NCBI GenBank assembly: GCA_963714145.1
Contig: OY970235.1
Coordinates: forward strand, 744,001-808,000
DNA length: 64,000 bases
Reading direction: 5' to 3'
Origin: JBBWZH01 sp035544115
Lineage (GTDB): Bacteria > Actinomycetota > Actinomycetes > Mycobacteriales > CADCTP01
Position numbers and translations under genes: made by a program. The notes beneath the pieces are model-generated. The model saw only the letters and a list, made by a program, of their open reading frames with translations. It was not told the DNA's origin and did not search any database. Every line of letters starts with the position of its first letter. Position 1 is the first letter of the stretch. Below, piece by piece: positions 27,546-35,468 of the stretch.

Positions 27546-27764
27546 AGGCTACGCCAGGTGCCGGCGGACCGCCGCCGGCGGCGGCTGGGCCCGCCGGGCG
27601 TGCTGCCGCGCCGCTGACTCTCCCCGGCCGGACATCTGCGCGTAACCGGCGTCACCCACTGTCTACAATGGAGTGACGTCGGCTGGTTTGCCGGGCACGT
27701 AAGCGATTCTCTGCTCCCGCTCTATCGGATGGTTGTTCCCGCAGGTGGTTGAACCGGCCGCCGG

Positions 27765-27799
27765 GACTGTCCGTAGTAGACAGTCGACCCCGGACTGTC
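27765..27799. promoter_or_regulatory. Three alternating 7-bp arms upstream of the lipoprotein gene
   Basis: GACTGTC (27765), GACAGTC (27779) and GACTGTC (27793) are spaced exactly 14 bp apart, so the middle arm can pair with either neighbour. They lie about 80-115 bp before the GTG start. A TACAAT -10-like box lies further up near 27663. The arrangement could be an operator set or two mutually exclusive RNA hairpins. Confidence 0.45.
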
Positions 27800-27877
27800 G
27801 GCCGCAACAGCACCCAGGAACCCCGAACGAGTCGCGCGGGTCGAGGGACCACATACGTGCTCCACCGAGGAGGACAG

Positions 27878-28621
27878 GTGAACCCGATCATCCGCAAGGC
27901 GATGCTGGTGGTCAGCGCCGGCGCCGTGCTGGCCCTGCCGGCCTGCAGCGCCTACCAGACGGCGTCCAACGACACCAGCGCGGGCTCGGGCGACTACGGC
28001 GCACCTGCCGGCGACGCGGACGGCAGCACCCCGCCGGAGGTGGGTAGCAGCACCCCGCCGCCGGTAGCGGACAACGGCGGCGGCAGCGCCACCGGCAGCA
28101 AGACCGGCAAGGACGGCAAGACCGGAGCCGCGGCACCGCTGCCGAAGGCCCCGGCCGCTGCCGCGCCGAACGCGGTGATCGCCAAGAGCATCCCGAAGAT
28201 GGGCGTGGTCGTCACCGACGCCAAGGGCTGGACGCTCTACCGGTTCGACCTGGACAAGGCCCGGCCGCCGACGACCAACTGCAACGGCAAGTGCGCGCAG
28301 ATCTGGCCACCCGCGCTGACCAACGGCAACCCGAGGCTGGTCGGCGTGGACCCGGTGCTGGTCGGCACCCTCCGCCGGGCCGACGGCAGCCTGCAGTTAA
28401 CGCTGCACGGCTGGCCGCTCTACCGCTACATCGGCGACCCGAAGCCGGGCGCCTGGAAGGGCCAGAACGTCGGCGGAACCTGGTTCGCCGCCGCCCCCAA
28501 CGGCAACAAGAACCTGACCTGCCTGCCGGCACCGCACCCGCCGGTCTCGCTCCCGGCCGCGCCGGCCGGCACCACCGCGACCACCAGCAATGACGGCTCG
28601 TACGGAGGTGGCACGTACTAG
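27878..28621 (+). CDS. COG4315-type secreted lipoprotein with Yx(F/W/Y)xxD repeats
   Basis: 247 residues. A signal peptide with lipobox-like LPACS predicts a lipid-anchored Cys near 23. A Gly/Ser/Pro/Lys-rich linker reaches about residue 100, then two copies of the lipoprotein-15 repeat (PF03640). The first contains LYRFDLD and the second LYRYIGD, the family's Yx(F/W/Y)xxD motif. NCNGKCAQIWPP supplies two close Cys. The family is extracytoplasmic and of unproven function. GTG 27878 has GAGGAGG 4 nt upstream. It precedes the membrane heme/ferredoxin operon on the same strand. Confidence 0.87.
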   Translation: MNPIIRKAMLVVSAGAVLALPACSAYQTASNDTSAGSGDYGAPAGDADGSTPPEVGSSTPPPVADNGGGSATGSKTGKDGKTGAAAPLPKAPAAAAPNAVIAKSIPKMGVVVTDAKGWTLYRFDLDKARPPTTNCNGKCAQIWPPALTNGNPRLVGVDPVLVGTLRRADGSLQLTLHGWPLYRYIGDPKPGAWKGQNVGGTWFAAAPNGNKNLTCLPAPHPPVSLPAAPAGTTATTSNDGSYGGGTY

Positions 28622-28783
28622 CCGCGCCCGGGACAGGTGCCGGGCGGGCGGCCCCATACCGGTCGCCCGGCACCGTCGGCAGGCTCGCCCTGATGCCGGC
28701 CCGGTCGCCGATCGGGCGTCGCCAGTGCTACCGGGACGTTAATCAGTGCACCGCCACGTTATCTGCTCGTGATTATGTGTACG

Positions 28784-28808
28784 CGCCCCGCTCTCAGTCG
28801 GCGGGGCG
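28784..28808 (+). terminator. Short hairpin downstream of the lipoprotein gene
   Basis: An 8-bp perfect stem (CGCCCCGC / GCGGGGCG) with a 9-nt loop, 160 bp after the lipoprotein stop and directly before the promoter of the next operon. It is weak as a terminator. Confidence 0.4.
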
Positions 28809-28819
28809 ACCGGCTCAGC

Positions 28820-28847
28820 TTGACTTTCGGCCGGCGATCAACATAAT
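28820..28847 (+). promoter_or_regulatory. Sigma-70-type promoter of the heme/ferredoxin operon
   Basis: TTGACT (28820-28825), a 16-bp spacer and CATAAT (28842-28847) lie in a locally A+T-rich stretch. This predicts a leader of about 130 nt before the ATG at 28982. Confidence 0.55.
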
Positions 28848-28981
28848 TGTCCCTGATTTTCCGCCGGTGGAACCCCGCTGCTGGAAGGCCTGTGTGGGAA
28901 ACCGCCGACGCCGCACGGTGAACACCGCTCGACTCGCAGTTTCCGGTCGACCAGAGCAGGACCGTAGGAGGATCCCGACCC

Positions 28982-30040
28982 ATGCGGACCGCGTCCGAGA
29001 GTGTGCACGTCGTCGCGGCGACAGTCGGATTTCTGTCACTCTTCGCGCTATGGCTCGGAATGCTGTGCGGGACGACGCTGCGCAGCGGATGGGTGATTTC
29101 CCGGATCCGGCACCAGACGATTTACGGGCTGCACGCGAATCTCGTGCTGTTCGGAATCTGGCTGGGCATCGTGCACGCCTTCACCCAGTTGGCCGTGCCG
29201 CAGGGCCGGGTCCGCTGGATCGACGAGGCCGTGCCGTTCATGAACGCGTTCGACCCGATCGGCATCGGGCTGGGCACGCTCGCCCTGGAGATGCTGGTCA
29301 CGTTCGCGCTGTCGGTGCTGATCCAGCGCAAGCTCGGCTACCACCGCTGGCGCACGCTGCACTCGCTGGCCTACTTCGCCTTCACCCTCCTCGTCGCGCA
29401 TGTGCTGGTGGCCGGCTCGGACGTGGCCGGGCCGGTTATCCGGATCGTCCTGGTGGCCGGCTGGGCCGTCGCGATGGTCGCCGGGATGGTCACCTTCCCG
29501 GCCGTGGCCCGGCTGCCGCGGCGATTGGTCGACCGCGCGTTCGGCCAGGTGCGCGCCAGCGACGTGACGGTCAGCGTCGACCCGACCCGGTGCGCCCGGT
29601 TCGGCTTCTGCGAGCACGAGGCGCCGCAGATCTTCTCGCTGCGCAGCGATGGCCGGCTGGCGTACCGCTCCTCGGTCCCGTCCGACCAGGCGGATGCCGC
29701 GATGCAGGCCGCGATGGTCTGCCCGGCCCGGGCCATCACGCTCGGCAAGCTGCCGACCGCGGTGGTCGTCCCGCCGGCCGACCCGAAGGCCGCGACGGTG
29801 ACCTCGCCGCCGCGCCCGCCCGGCCCGCCCGGGCCGCCTCTCGGCCCGCCGCCCGGCCCACCGGTCGGCATGCCGGCTGGCCCGCCCGGCCCACCGGTCG
29901 GCCCGCCCACCCAGGCGATGCCCCCTGTCCCGGCCGGCCCGGGCCCTGGCGAGCGGCCGTACTCGCCGCTCGAGGACACCGGCCGGCACCACATCAGCCC
30001 GATCCGTCCCATTGGCCGACCCACTGGAGGTAGAAGGTGA
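28982..30040 (+). CDS. Bis-heme transmembrane (ferric-reductase-like) domain fused to a P450-type ferredoxin
   Basis: 352 residues. About five transmembrane helices span residues 8-180, with two His pairs in separate helices, His51/His65 and His127/His140. This 13-14 residue spacing is the bis-heme b pattern of ferric-reductase/NOX-like membrane domains. Residues 197-255 form a single-cluster ferredoxin: RCARFGFCEHEAPQIF followed by CPARAITL gives the C-x5-C...CP set of 3Fe-4S/4Fe-4S ferredoxins that serve cytochromes P450. A Pro/Gly-rich tail (about 270-325) and a basic end follow. AGGAGG lies 10 nt before ATG 28982. The stop overlaps the start of a ferredoxin-reductase-like gene, so the two are co-translated. 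Likely role: passing electrons from NAD(P)H across the membrane (inference). Confidence 0.8.
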   Translation: MRTASESVHVVAATVGFLSLFALWLGMLCGTTLRSGWVISRIRHQTIYGLHANLVLFGIWLGIVHAFTQLAVPQGRVRWIDEAVPFMNAFDPIGIGLGTLALEMLVTFALSVLIQRKLGYHRWRTLHSLAYFAFTLLVAHVLVAGSDVAGPVIRIVLVAGWAVAMVAGMVTFPAVARLPRRLVDRAFGQVRASDVTVSVDPTRCARFGFCEHEAPQIFSLRSDGRLAYRSSVPSDQADAAMQAAMVCPARAITLGKLPTAVVVPPADPKAATVTSPPRPPGPPGPPLGPPPGPPVGMPAGPPGPPVGPPTQAMPPVPAGPGPGERPYSPLEDTGRHHISPIRPIGRPTGGRR

Positions 30041-31386
30041 TGATGCGCGCTGTGCGCGTCGTCCAGTCCGAGTACGGGCGCGAGTCCGACTACGGGCGCA
30101 AAGAGCGGATCGTGATCGTGGGGGGCGGTCCCGCCGGATGGGCCGCGGCGACAGAACTGCGCCGCGCCTCGTTCAGCGGTGAGGTCGTGGTCGTCGCCGA
30201 GGAGCCACTCGGCCCGTACGACCGGACCGCCTGCTCGAAGGGACTGATCAACGGGCACCAGCTGCCCCGGGACATCCGGTTGGACCTGACCGGCACCGCG
30301 GACATCCAGTGGCGGATCGGCCAGCGCGCCGTCGGGCTGGACCCGACCGCCCGCCGGGTCGTGCTCAGCGGTGGCGAGGCGCTGGCCTACGACGGGCTGG
30401 TCATCGCCACCGGCAGCCGGCCGACGCTGCCGTCCTGGTGGCCGTCGGCGCCGGAGCCGAACCTCTACCCGCTGCACGACGTCTCGGACGCGACCGCACT
30501 GCGGCACGCGTTCGACTCGGCCCGCACGGTGGCTGTCGTCGGCGGTGGCCTGACCGGCTGCGAGGTGGCCTGCGCGACCGTCGCGATGGCCCGCAAGGCG
30601 GTCGTGGTCAACTCGCAGATGTACCTGATGCCGCGCTCGCTGGGGGAGCCGATCGGCGCTCTGGTCACCGCGGCGCACCACGCCGCCGGGATCGAGACCA
30701 GGCTCGGCCGCCGGGTCGCCGAGGCGGCCCGGTTCCGCGGCTCCTGGCGGATCGTGCTGGACAACGGTGACGTCGTCGTCGCCGACATGGTGGTGCTGAC
30801 CGCCGGCGAGCGGCCGGACGTCGACTGGCTCGACGGCGCCGGCCTGGACCTCTCCAACGGCATCAAGTGCGACGCGGCGCTGCGGGTGGTCGGCATGGAC
30901 GGCGTGGTCGCCGCGGGTGCCCTGGTCAGCTGGCCGAACCTGCGCTACGGCACCGAGATGACCCGCACCGGCCAGTGGATCGCCGCGCTGGAGCAGGGGC
31001 AGGCCGCCGCCCGCACGCTGCTGTCCGGCCCGGACGCGGCCCCGGCCACGCTGCTGCCCCGGTTCTGGTCCGACCAGCTCGGGCTGCGCATCCAGGTCTG
31101 CGGCCGGCTGGACTTCCCGGGCGAGGTCGGGCTCACCGAGCTGCGCCCCGGCCGCAAGCACACCGCCCGGGCCGGGGTGGTGGCCAGTTACTCCCACAAC
31201 GGCCGGCTGACCGGGGTGGTCGCGGTGAACGCCCCCCGGGCGTTCACCGTGGCCTCCCGCATGCTCGCGGCCGAGCCGGTTCCGACCTGGCACGACCACG
31301 CCGTCGCCGAACCGGCGCCGGCCTGGGCCGGTCAGCCCGCGGCACCCGAGGTCGCCATGGAGCGGCCGCGGCTGCGGGCTGTCTAG
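30040..31386 (+). CDS. FAD/NAD(P)-dependent ferredoxin-reductase-like oxidoreductase
   Basis: 448 residues. RIVIVGGGPAGWAAATEL binds FAD, LVIATGSRP is the family middle motif, and VAVVGGGLTGCEVA binds NAD(P)H. GVVAAGALVSWPN matches the C-terminal FAD contact, and a reductase C-terminal domain follows. The overall plan is that of ferredoxin/rubredoxin reductases (CamA-type) serving P450-like ferredoxins. ATG 30040 overlaps the upstream stop by 1 bp; GTG 30037 is nearer to GGAGG and possible. It is the natural electron donor to the ferredoxin domain encoded upstream. The last 40 residues are Ala/Pro-rich. Confidence 0.87.
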   Translation: MMRAVRVVQSEYGRESDYGRKERIVIVGGGPAGWAAATELRRASFSGEVVVVAEEPLGPYDRTACSKGLINGHQLPRDIRLDLTGTADIQWRIGQRAVGLDPTARRVVLSGGEALAYDGLVIATGSRPTLPSWWPSAPEPNLYPLHDVSDATALRHAFDSARTVAVVGGGLTGCEVACATVAMARKAVVVNSQMYLMPRSLGEPIGALVTAAHHAAGIETRLGRRVAEAARFRGSWRIVLDNGDVVVADMVVLTAGERPDVDWLDGAGLDLSNGIKCDAALRVVGMDGVVAAGALVSWPNLRYGTEMTRTGQWIAALEQGQAAARTLLSGPDAAPATLLPRFWSDQLGLRIQVCGRLDFPGEVGLTELRPGRKHTARAGVVASYSHNGRLTGVVAVNAPRAFTVASRMLAAEPVPTWHDHAVAEPAPAWAGQPAAPEVAMERPRLRAV

Positions 31387-31418
31387 ACCATCCAGCCCAG
31401 GACCGCCGCCAGCGGTCG

Positions 31419-31456
31419 CCCGGGCCGGCTCCCAACCGCCACGGAGCCGGCCCGGG
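31419..31456 (+). terminator. Terminator of the heme/ferredoxin operon
   Basis: A perfect 14-bp stem (CCCGGGCCGGCTCC / GGAGCCGGCCCGGG) with a 10-nt loop, 32 bp after the flavoprotein stop. Confidence 0.8.
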
Positions 31457-31674
31457 TCGACCTGTGTCCGCACCCGGATGCCCCGCTTGACCAGGGCCGG
31501 AGCGGCGAACCGCCCGGGGTGATCAGTCGAAGGATTGGTGAACCGCGGGCCCGCCGCGGCCGTCCTTCTGAGCAGGAAGGCCTGTGATGTTCACAGCACG
31601 CTCGAGCGGGAACGACCATGGGGGACCGGGAGTTGACCCCGGAGTACGTGACGAGAACGAGAAGAGGAACGCCC

Positions 31675-31878
31675 GTGACGCCAACGCTGACGACCACCGT
31701 GGAGGTCCCGTCGGCCGCTGACCGGTGCGATCGCTGCGGCGCCCAGGGCAAGGTGCGCGTAGTTCTCGCCGGCGGCGGTGACCTGGTCTTTTGCGGCCAC
31801 CACGCTCGGGAGTACGACGCGACCATCCGGTCCGTCGCGGTCGAGATCGTGCCGTCGGCCGCCGCCGAGGAGAACTGA
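31675..31878 (+). CDS. DUF7455-like small zinc-ribbon protein, copy 1
   Basis: 67 residues. DRCDRCGAQGKVRVVL and LVFCGHHAREYD form a probable Zn site of Cys-x2-Cys...Cys-x-His-His. This small family is conserved in actinobacteria and its role is unknown. GTG 31675 gives MTPTLTTTVEVPSAADRC and follows AGAGGAAC; the frame is open from 31618. A paralogue lies 225 bp downstream with about half its residues identical. Confidence 0.8.
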   Translation: MTPTLTTTVEVPSAADRCDRCGAQGKVRVVLAGGGDLVFCGHHAREYDATIRSVAVEIVPSAAAEEN

Positions 31879-31900
31879 CCACCCGCACCGATAGATAGCT

Positions 31901-31926
31901 GTGGCCGCCGGGAGACCGGCGGCCAC
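31901..31926 (+). terminator. Terminator after DUF7455 copy 1
   Basis: A perfect 11-bp stem (GTGGCCGCCGG / CCGGCGGCCAC) with a GAGA tetraloop, 22 bp after the stop. Confidence 0.8.
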
Positions 31927-32103
31927 TGCCGTCTCCGGGGCGACCATCCGTCCGTTTCGCCCCAGCTCGTAGGCCGTGTTCGCGGCAGGCGAACAGGTCC
32001 GCACCCAGTTCGCGCCCCTCGTGTAACGCCGAAGCAACGGCTTCGGAGGATTGTTGTTCCCATCGGTGCCGCTGTTGGCGCCCTAACCGAGAGGGGACCC
32101 GAG

Positions 32104-32307
32104 ATGACCCCCACCCTGGTTCCGGCCCACCTGTCCGAGCCGCTCACCGCCGGAGATCGTTGCGATCGTTGTGGCGCCCGCGCCACGACCCGCGCCCGCT
32201 TCGCCGCCGGTGGCGAGCTGCTGTTCTGCGGTCACCACGCCCGCAAGTACGACACCGCTGTCCGGGCGGTGGCTACCGATGTGAGCAGCGACAAGCACGT
32301 GGCGTAG
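32104..32307 (+). CDS. DUF7455-like small zinc-ribbon protein, copy 2
   Basis: 67 residues, a paralogue of the protein at 31675. DRCDRCGARATTRARF and LLFCGHHARKYD keep every putative Zn ligand. ATG 32104 follows a GAGAGGGGACC stretch. It has its own terminator, so the two copies are separate transcription units, which points to different control rather than simple dosage. Function is unknown. Confidence 0.8.
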   Translation: MTPTLVPAHLSEPLTAGDRCDRCGARATTRARFAAGGELLFCGHHARKYDTAVRAVATDVSSDKHVA

Positions 32308-32315
32308 CTGTGGGG

Positions 32316-32355
32316 CCTCGCTACCGGGGTGGTCGTGGACGCGCCGGTAGCGAGG
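32316..32355 (+). terminator. Terminator after DUF7455 copy 2
   Basis: A perfect 12-bp stem (CCTCGCTACCGG / CCGGTAGCGAGG) with a 16-nt loop, 8 bp after the stop. Confidence 0.75.
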
Positions 32356-32466
32356 TAATAGCCTTGCCGACGCATTGCCTAGATAGTCCTGAATTGAGGG
32401 CGTTGGCATGGTCGAAGGTGCGGACCGCCGGCGGCTCGTCGGCGGGTCCGCGCCGCAGGGCCAGCG

Positions 32467-33093
32467 GTGACAGTGCCACGCCCACCTATCGGTTTCCGGT
32501 TTGACGTGCCGGATCATTGGACCGTCCTCGACCTCGAACCAGCCACCTGCGCGGGCTGGGTCGACCACTTCCTGGCCCAACACGCGCTCGACCTGCCCGG
32601 CATCGAGTGGGCCCGGGCCGGTGACGTGCTCCGGCTGATGATCGAGCAGCACCAGCAGGCCGGCGTGCTGTTCGCGGCCGTCCTGGGCACCCGGGCGCCG
32701 ACCGCGGACGGCCTGGTCGCGGCCGGCCTCGCGCTGGCCTGGCAGGAGCTGGCCGGCATGGACCTGGCCGAGCTGGAGGAGTTCTGCCGGCAGGACGAGC
32801 CCGGCCCCGGTGAGGATCTGAGCGCCCGGGAGGTCAGCCGGGTTCGGCTGCGGCACGGCGAGGCGCTGCGGGTACGCAGCCGGCAGTCCGCCCCGATCCC
32901 GCTGACCCCGAGCCGCCGCCCGGTCGCCATCGTGCAGCACCTGCTGCTGGTGCCGGGTTCGCCGTGGCTGGGCGTTTTCAGCCTGACCACGCCGCACGTG
33001 GACCGGGCCGAGGAGTACGCCGACCTGGCCGACCGGGTGGCCCGCAGCCTGGTGCTGCTGGACGACTCCGGTCAGCCGCTGGCCACCTACTGA
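32467..33093 (+). CDS. Hypothetical protein
   Basis: 208 residues, no signal peptide or membrane helix. The N-terminus FRFDVPDHWTVLDLEP and the C-terminal QHLLLVPGSPWLGVFSLTTP look like strands of an alpha+beta fold, with acidic helices between. I do not recognise a family. GTG 32467 is taken as start; no strong ribosome binding site is seen. The next gene on the same strand starts 72 bp later. Confidence 0.68.
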   Translation: MTVPRPPIGFRFDVPDHWTVLDLEPATCAGWVDHFLAQHALDLPGIEWARAGDVLRLMIEQHQQAGVLFAAVLGTRAPTADGLVAAGLALAWQELAGMDLAELEEFCRQDEPGPGEDLSAREVSRVRLRHGEALRVRSRQSAPIPLTPSRRPVAIVQHLLLVPGSPWLGVFSLTTPHVDRAEEYADLADRVARSLVLLDDSGQPLATY

Positions 33094-33164
33094 CGGTAGT
33101 TAGGGCTGCGGAGCGTCAGCGCTGGCGTCCTCCTGGCAGGTGAAATGCCCTAAGCTGTTGGCCG

Positions 33165-33638
33165 ATGATGTGGTCTCGGCGGGACGCGGGCTCATCGCCG
33201 GCCCGGTGGTGGGGCCGGCCGGCCGGCCGGTTGGTCCGGGCCGGTGCGGTCGCCGTGCTGGCCGCGGTCCTGGTCGCCTGGTGGGTCCGGGATGACGGGA
33301 AGTCCGCCGCGTCCACCCCGGCTGCCGTCAACCCGCCGGTCACCACGCACGACCTCGACCAGCTCGCGGCCGCGGCCGGCTGCCGGGCCGAGGTCAGTGC
33401 CGAGAACACCGGCTACCGGCAGGCGGTCTGCCGTACCCCAGCGGCCCGGCTGGTGCTGACCACGTTCAGCACCGACCAGGGCCAGCAGGCCTGGCTGTCG
33501 GACGCGATCCCGTACGGCGGGGCGTACCTGGTCGGGCTGCGCTGGGTGGTGAACGGCCAGACCCCCACCGGGCTGCCCGAGCTGGCCGCCAAGCTGGGCG
33601 GCACGATCGTCGACCAGTCCCAGGCCCACCACTCCTGA
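33165..33638 (+). CDS. Membrane-anchored hypothetical protein
   Basis: 157 residues. A basic N-terminus leads to one transmembrane helix (about 24-40, LVRAGAVAVLAAVLVAWWV), then an extracytoplasmic domain of about 100 residues with two Cys (AAGCRAEV and AVCRTP) probably bridged. It has no recognised family. Start at ATG 33165 or the adjacent codon. It converges on a LysR gene with a 33-bp gap. Confidence 0.68.
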   Translation: MMWSRRDAGSSPARWWGRPAGRLVRAGAVAVLAAVLVAWWVRDDGKSAASTPAAVNPPVTTHDLDQLAAAAGCRAEVSAENTGYRQAVCRTPAARLVLTTFSTDQGQQAWLSDAIPYGGAYLVGLRWVVNGQTPTGLPELAAKLGGTIVDQSQAHHS

Positions 33639-33671
33639 GCTGCCGCGTCCGCGGCGCATCTCGAGTGCCGG

Positions 33672-34559
33672 TCAGCCGGTACGCGCGGCCCGCAGCATGC
33701 CGGCCAGCAGGGCGGCCGGGGCGGTGAGATGGCTGTGCAGCAGCTCGGTCCGGTGCTCCAGTTCGGGCTCGCGGACCGGCACGCCGACCACCCCGGCCGG
33801 CGGTACCGCCGCGGCGGGCAGCAGGGCCAGGCCGTGGCCGGCCGCGATCAGCGCGAGCAGGCCGGCGGTGTCGGCGCCGGCGTACCCGAACGCGGCGCGC
33901 ACCGTGTCGGTGCCGGCGACCGCGCGCAGGTCCGGCAGCGGGCCGGTGACATCGGGCGCGTCGATCCAGCCGGCGTCGGCGAGGTCGGCCAGCCGCAGGC
34001 CGCGCCGGCCGGCCAGCGGGTGCCCGGCCGGCAGCGCGACCACGACCGGCTGGGTGGCCAGTTCCACCGCGGTCAACCAGCCGGCGTCCGGCAGCCGCAG
34101 CGGGTCGCCGGGCGCGGCGATCCCGTCCACCAGGCCGAGATCGAGTTCGCCGGCCGCGACACCGGCGGCGACCGCGGCCCGGCCGGCCACCCGCAGCGCG
34201 ATCGCCAGGCCGGGCTGCTCCTGCCGCAGCCGGGCCAGCAGCCCGGCGGCCGGGCCGGTGACCGCCAGCGGGGAGGCGCCGAGCAGCATCCGGCCGGCCG
34301 GCTCGCCGGCCGCCCGCAGCACGTCCGCCCGGGCCGCCGCCAGCCGGAGCAGGATCGGACCGGCGTGTTCGAGCAGCCGCCGGCCAGGACCGGTCGGCTC
34401 GACCGGGCGGCGGCGCAGCAGCGGCGCGCCGACGTCGCCCTCCAGCGCCGCGATGTGCTGGGACACTGCCGACTGCGTGTAGCCGAGCTCCCGCGCCGCC
34501 GCCGAGAACGAGCCGAGCCGGGCGACCGCGACGAACGTGCGCAGCAACTGCGGATCCAC
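33672..34559 (-). CDS. LysR-family transcriptional regulator
   Basis: About 295 residues. The N-terminal winged HTH is PQLLRTFVAVARLGSFSAAA with LGYTQSAVSQHIAALE. A periplasmic-binding-protein-like effector domain follows, with two alpha/beta lobes from about 90. GTG 34559 gives the usual MDPQLLRTF start, although an ATG at 34595 is in frame. It is divergent from the GATase-like gene 75 bp away, so that gene is the likely target. The effector is unknown. Confidence 0.9.
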   Translation of the reverse strand: MDPQLLRTFVAVARLGSFSAAARELGYTQSAVSQHIAALEGDVGAPLLRRRPVEPTGPGRRLLEHAGPILLRLAAARADVLRAAGEPAGRMLLGASPLAVTGPAAGLLARLRQEQPGLAIALRVAGRAAVAAGVAAGELDLGLVDGIAAPGDPLRLPDAGWLTAVELATQPVVVALPAGHPLAGRRGLRLADLADAGWIDAPDVTGPLPDLRAVAGTDTVRAAFGYAGADTAGLLALIAAGHGLALLPAAAVPPAGVVGVPVREPELEHRTELLHSHLTAPAALLAGMLRAARTG

Positions 34560-34634
34560 CGGATCAGTGTTGCTTATGCAGGTAGGACTAATCATCGTTG
34601 GACGTGAACTCGCCGGCCGCCCGACGATTCACCC

Positions 34635-35399
34635 ATGACAACCACCCCGACCGCACCGGTCGCCCGGCTCGCCCTGGTTGGCGACCGCTCGCCGCAGGTC
34701 CGCTCGCACGTCCGCATCCCGACGCTGCTCGCCGCGCTGCGGGCGCGGGACCGGCTCGACCTCGACCCGTACTGGGTGCCCACCGGGGACGCCCTCGATC
34801 CGGCCGCGCTGGCCGGCTTCGACGGGATCTGGCTGCTGCCCGGCAGCCCGTACCGCAGCCAGGCCGGTGGGGTGGCCGCGGCCCGGGCGGCCCGGGAGGG
34901 CGGCATCCCGTTCCTCGGCACCTGCGGCGGCTTCCAGCACGCCCTGCTCGAGGTGGCCCGCAACGTCTGCGGTCTGACCGACGCCGAGCACGCCGAGTAC
35001 CGGCCGGACGCCGAGCAGACCCTCATCGTCGAGCTGGCCTGTTCGCTGGTCGGGCACGAGCAGCCGGTCCGGCTGGCCCCCGGCTCGCTGGTCGCCACGA
35101 TCATGGGCGCCGACCGGACGGTCGAGCGCTACCTCTGCGCGTACGGCCTGGACCAGCGGTACCTGGACCGGCTGGGCGCGGCCGGCCTGCGCTTCACCGG
35201 CACCGACGCGGACGGCGCGGTGCGGGTCGCCGAACTGCCCGGGCACCCGTTCTACCTGGCCACCCTGTTCCAGCCGGAACTGGCCGGGGACGGCAGCCGG
35301 CCACACCCGATCGTCGCCGCCTTCGCCAGCGCCGTCGCCGCCCACGCAGCCGGGGCGGAGCGGTCGAATCAGTCGAACATCGCTCGTTTGCGCGCTTGA
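34635..35399 (+). CDS. CTP synthase C-terminal-region-related GATase-fold protein
   Basis: 254 residues. The class I glutamine-amidotransferase fold is shown by GIWLLPGSPYRSQAGG and PFLGTCGGFQHALLEVARN, where Cys97 is the nucleophile position. It resembles only the C-terminal half of PyrG; there is no synthetase domain. The catalytic His position of real GATases (QFHPE in PyrG) reads LFQPE here, so glutaminase activity is doubtful. Some members of this family carry selenocysteine at the Cys position; here it is an ordinary TGC. Divergent from a LysR regulator. Function is unknown. Confidence 0.82.
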   Translation: MTTTPTAPVARLALVGDRSPQVRSHVRIPTLLAALRARDRLDLDPYWVPTGDALDPAALAGFDGIWLLPGSPYRSQAGGVAAARAAREGGIPFLGTCGGFQHALLEVARNVCGLTDAEHAEYRPDAEQTLIVELACSLVGHEQPVRLAPGSLVATIMGADRTVERYLCAYGLDQRYLDRLGAAGLRFTGTDADGAVRVAELPGHPFYLATLFQPELAGDGSRPHPIVAAFASAVAAHAAGAERSNQSNIARLRA

Positions 35400-35468
35400 C
35401 GGAACCGGATCCAGGGGAATGAATCGGACTGCGGCCATCCGAGACGTCCCCGAGTCCGAGGAGTAGTT

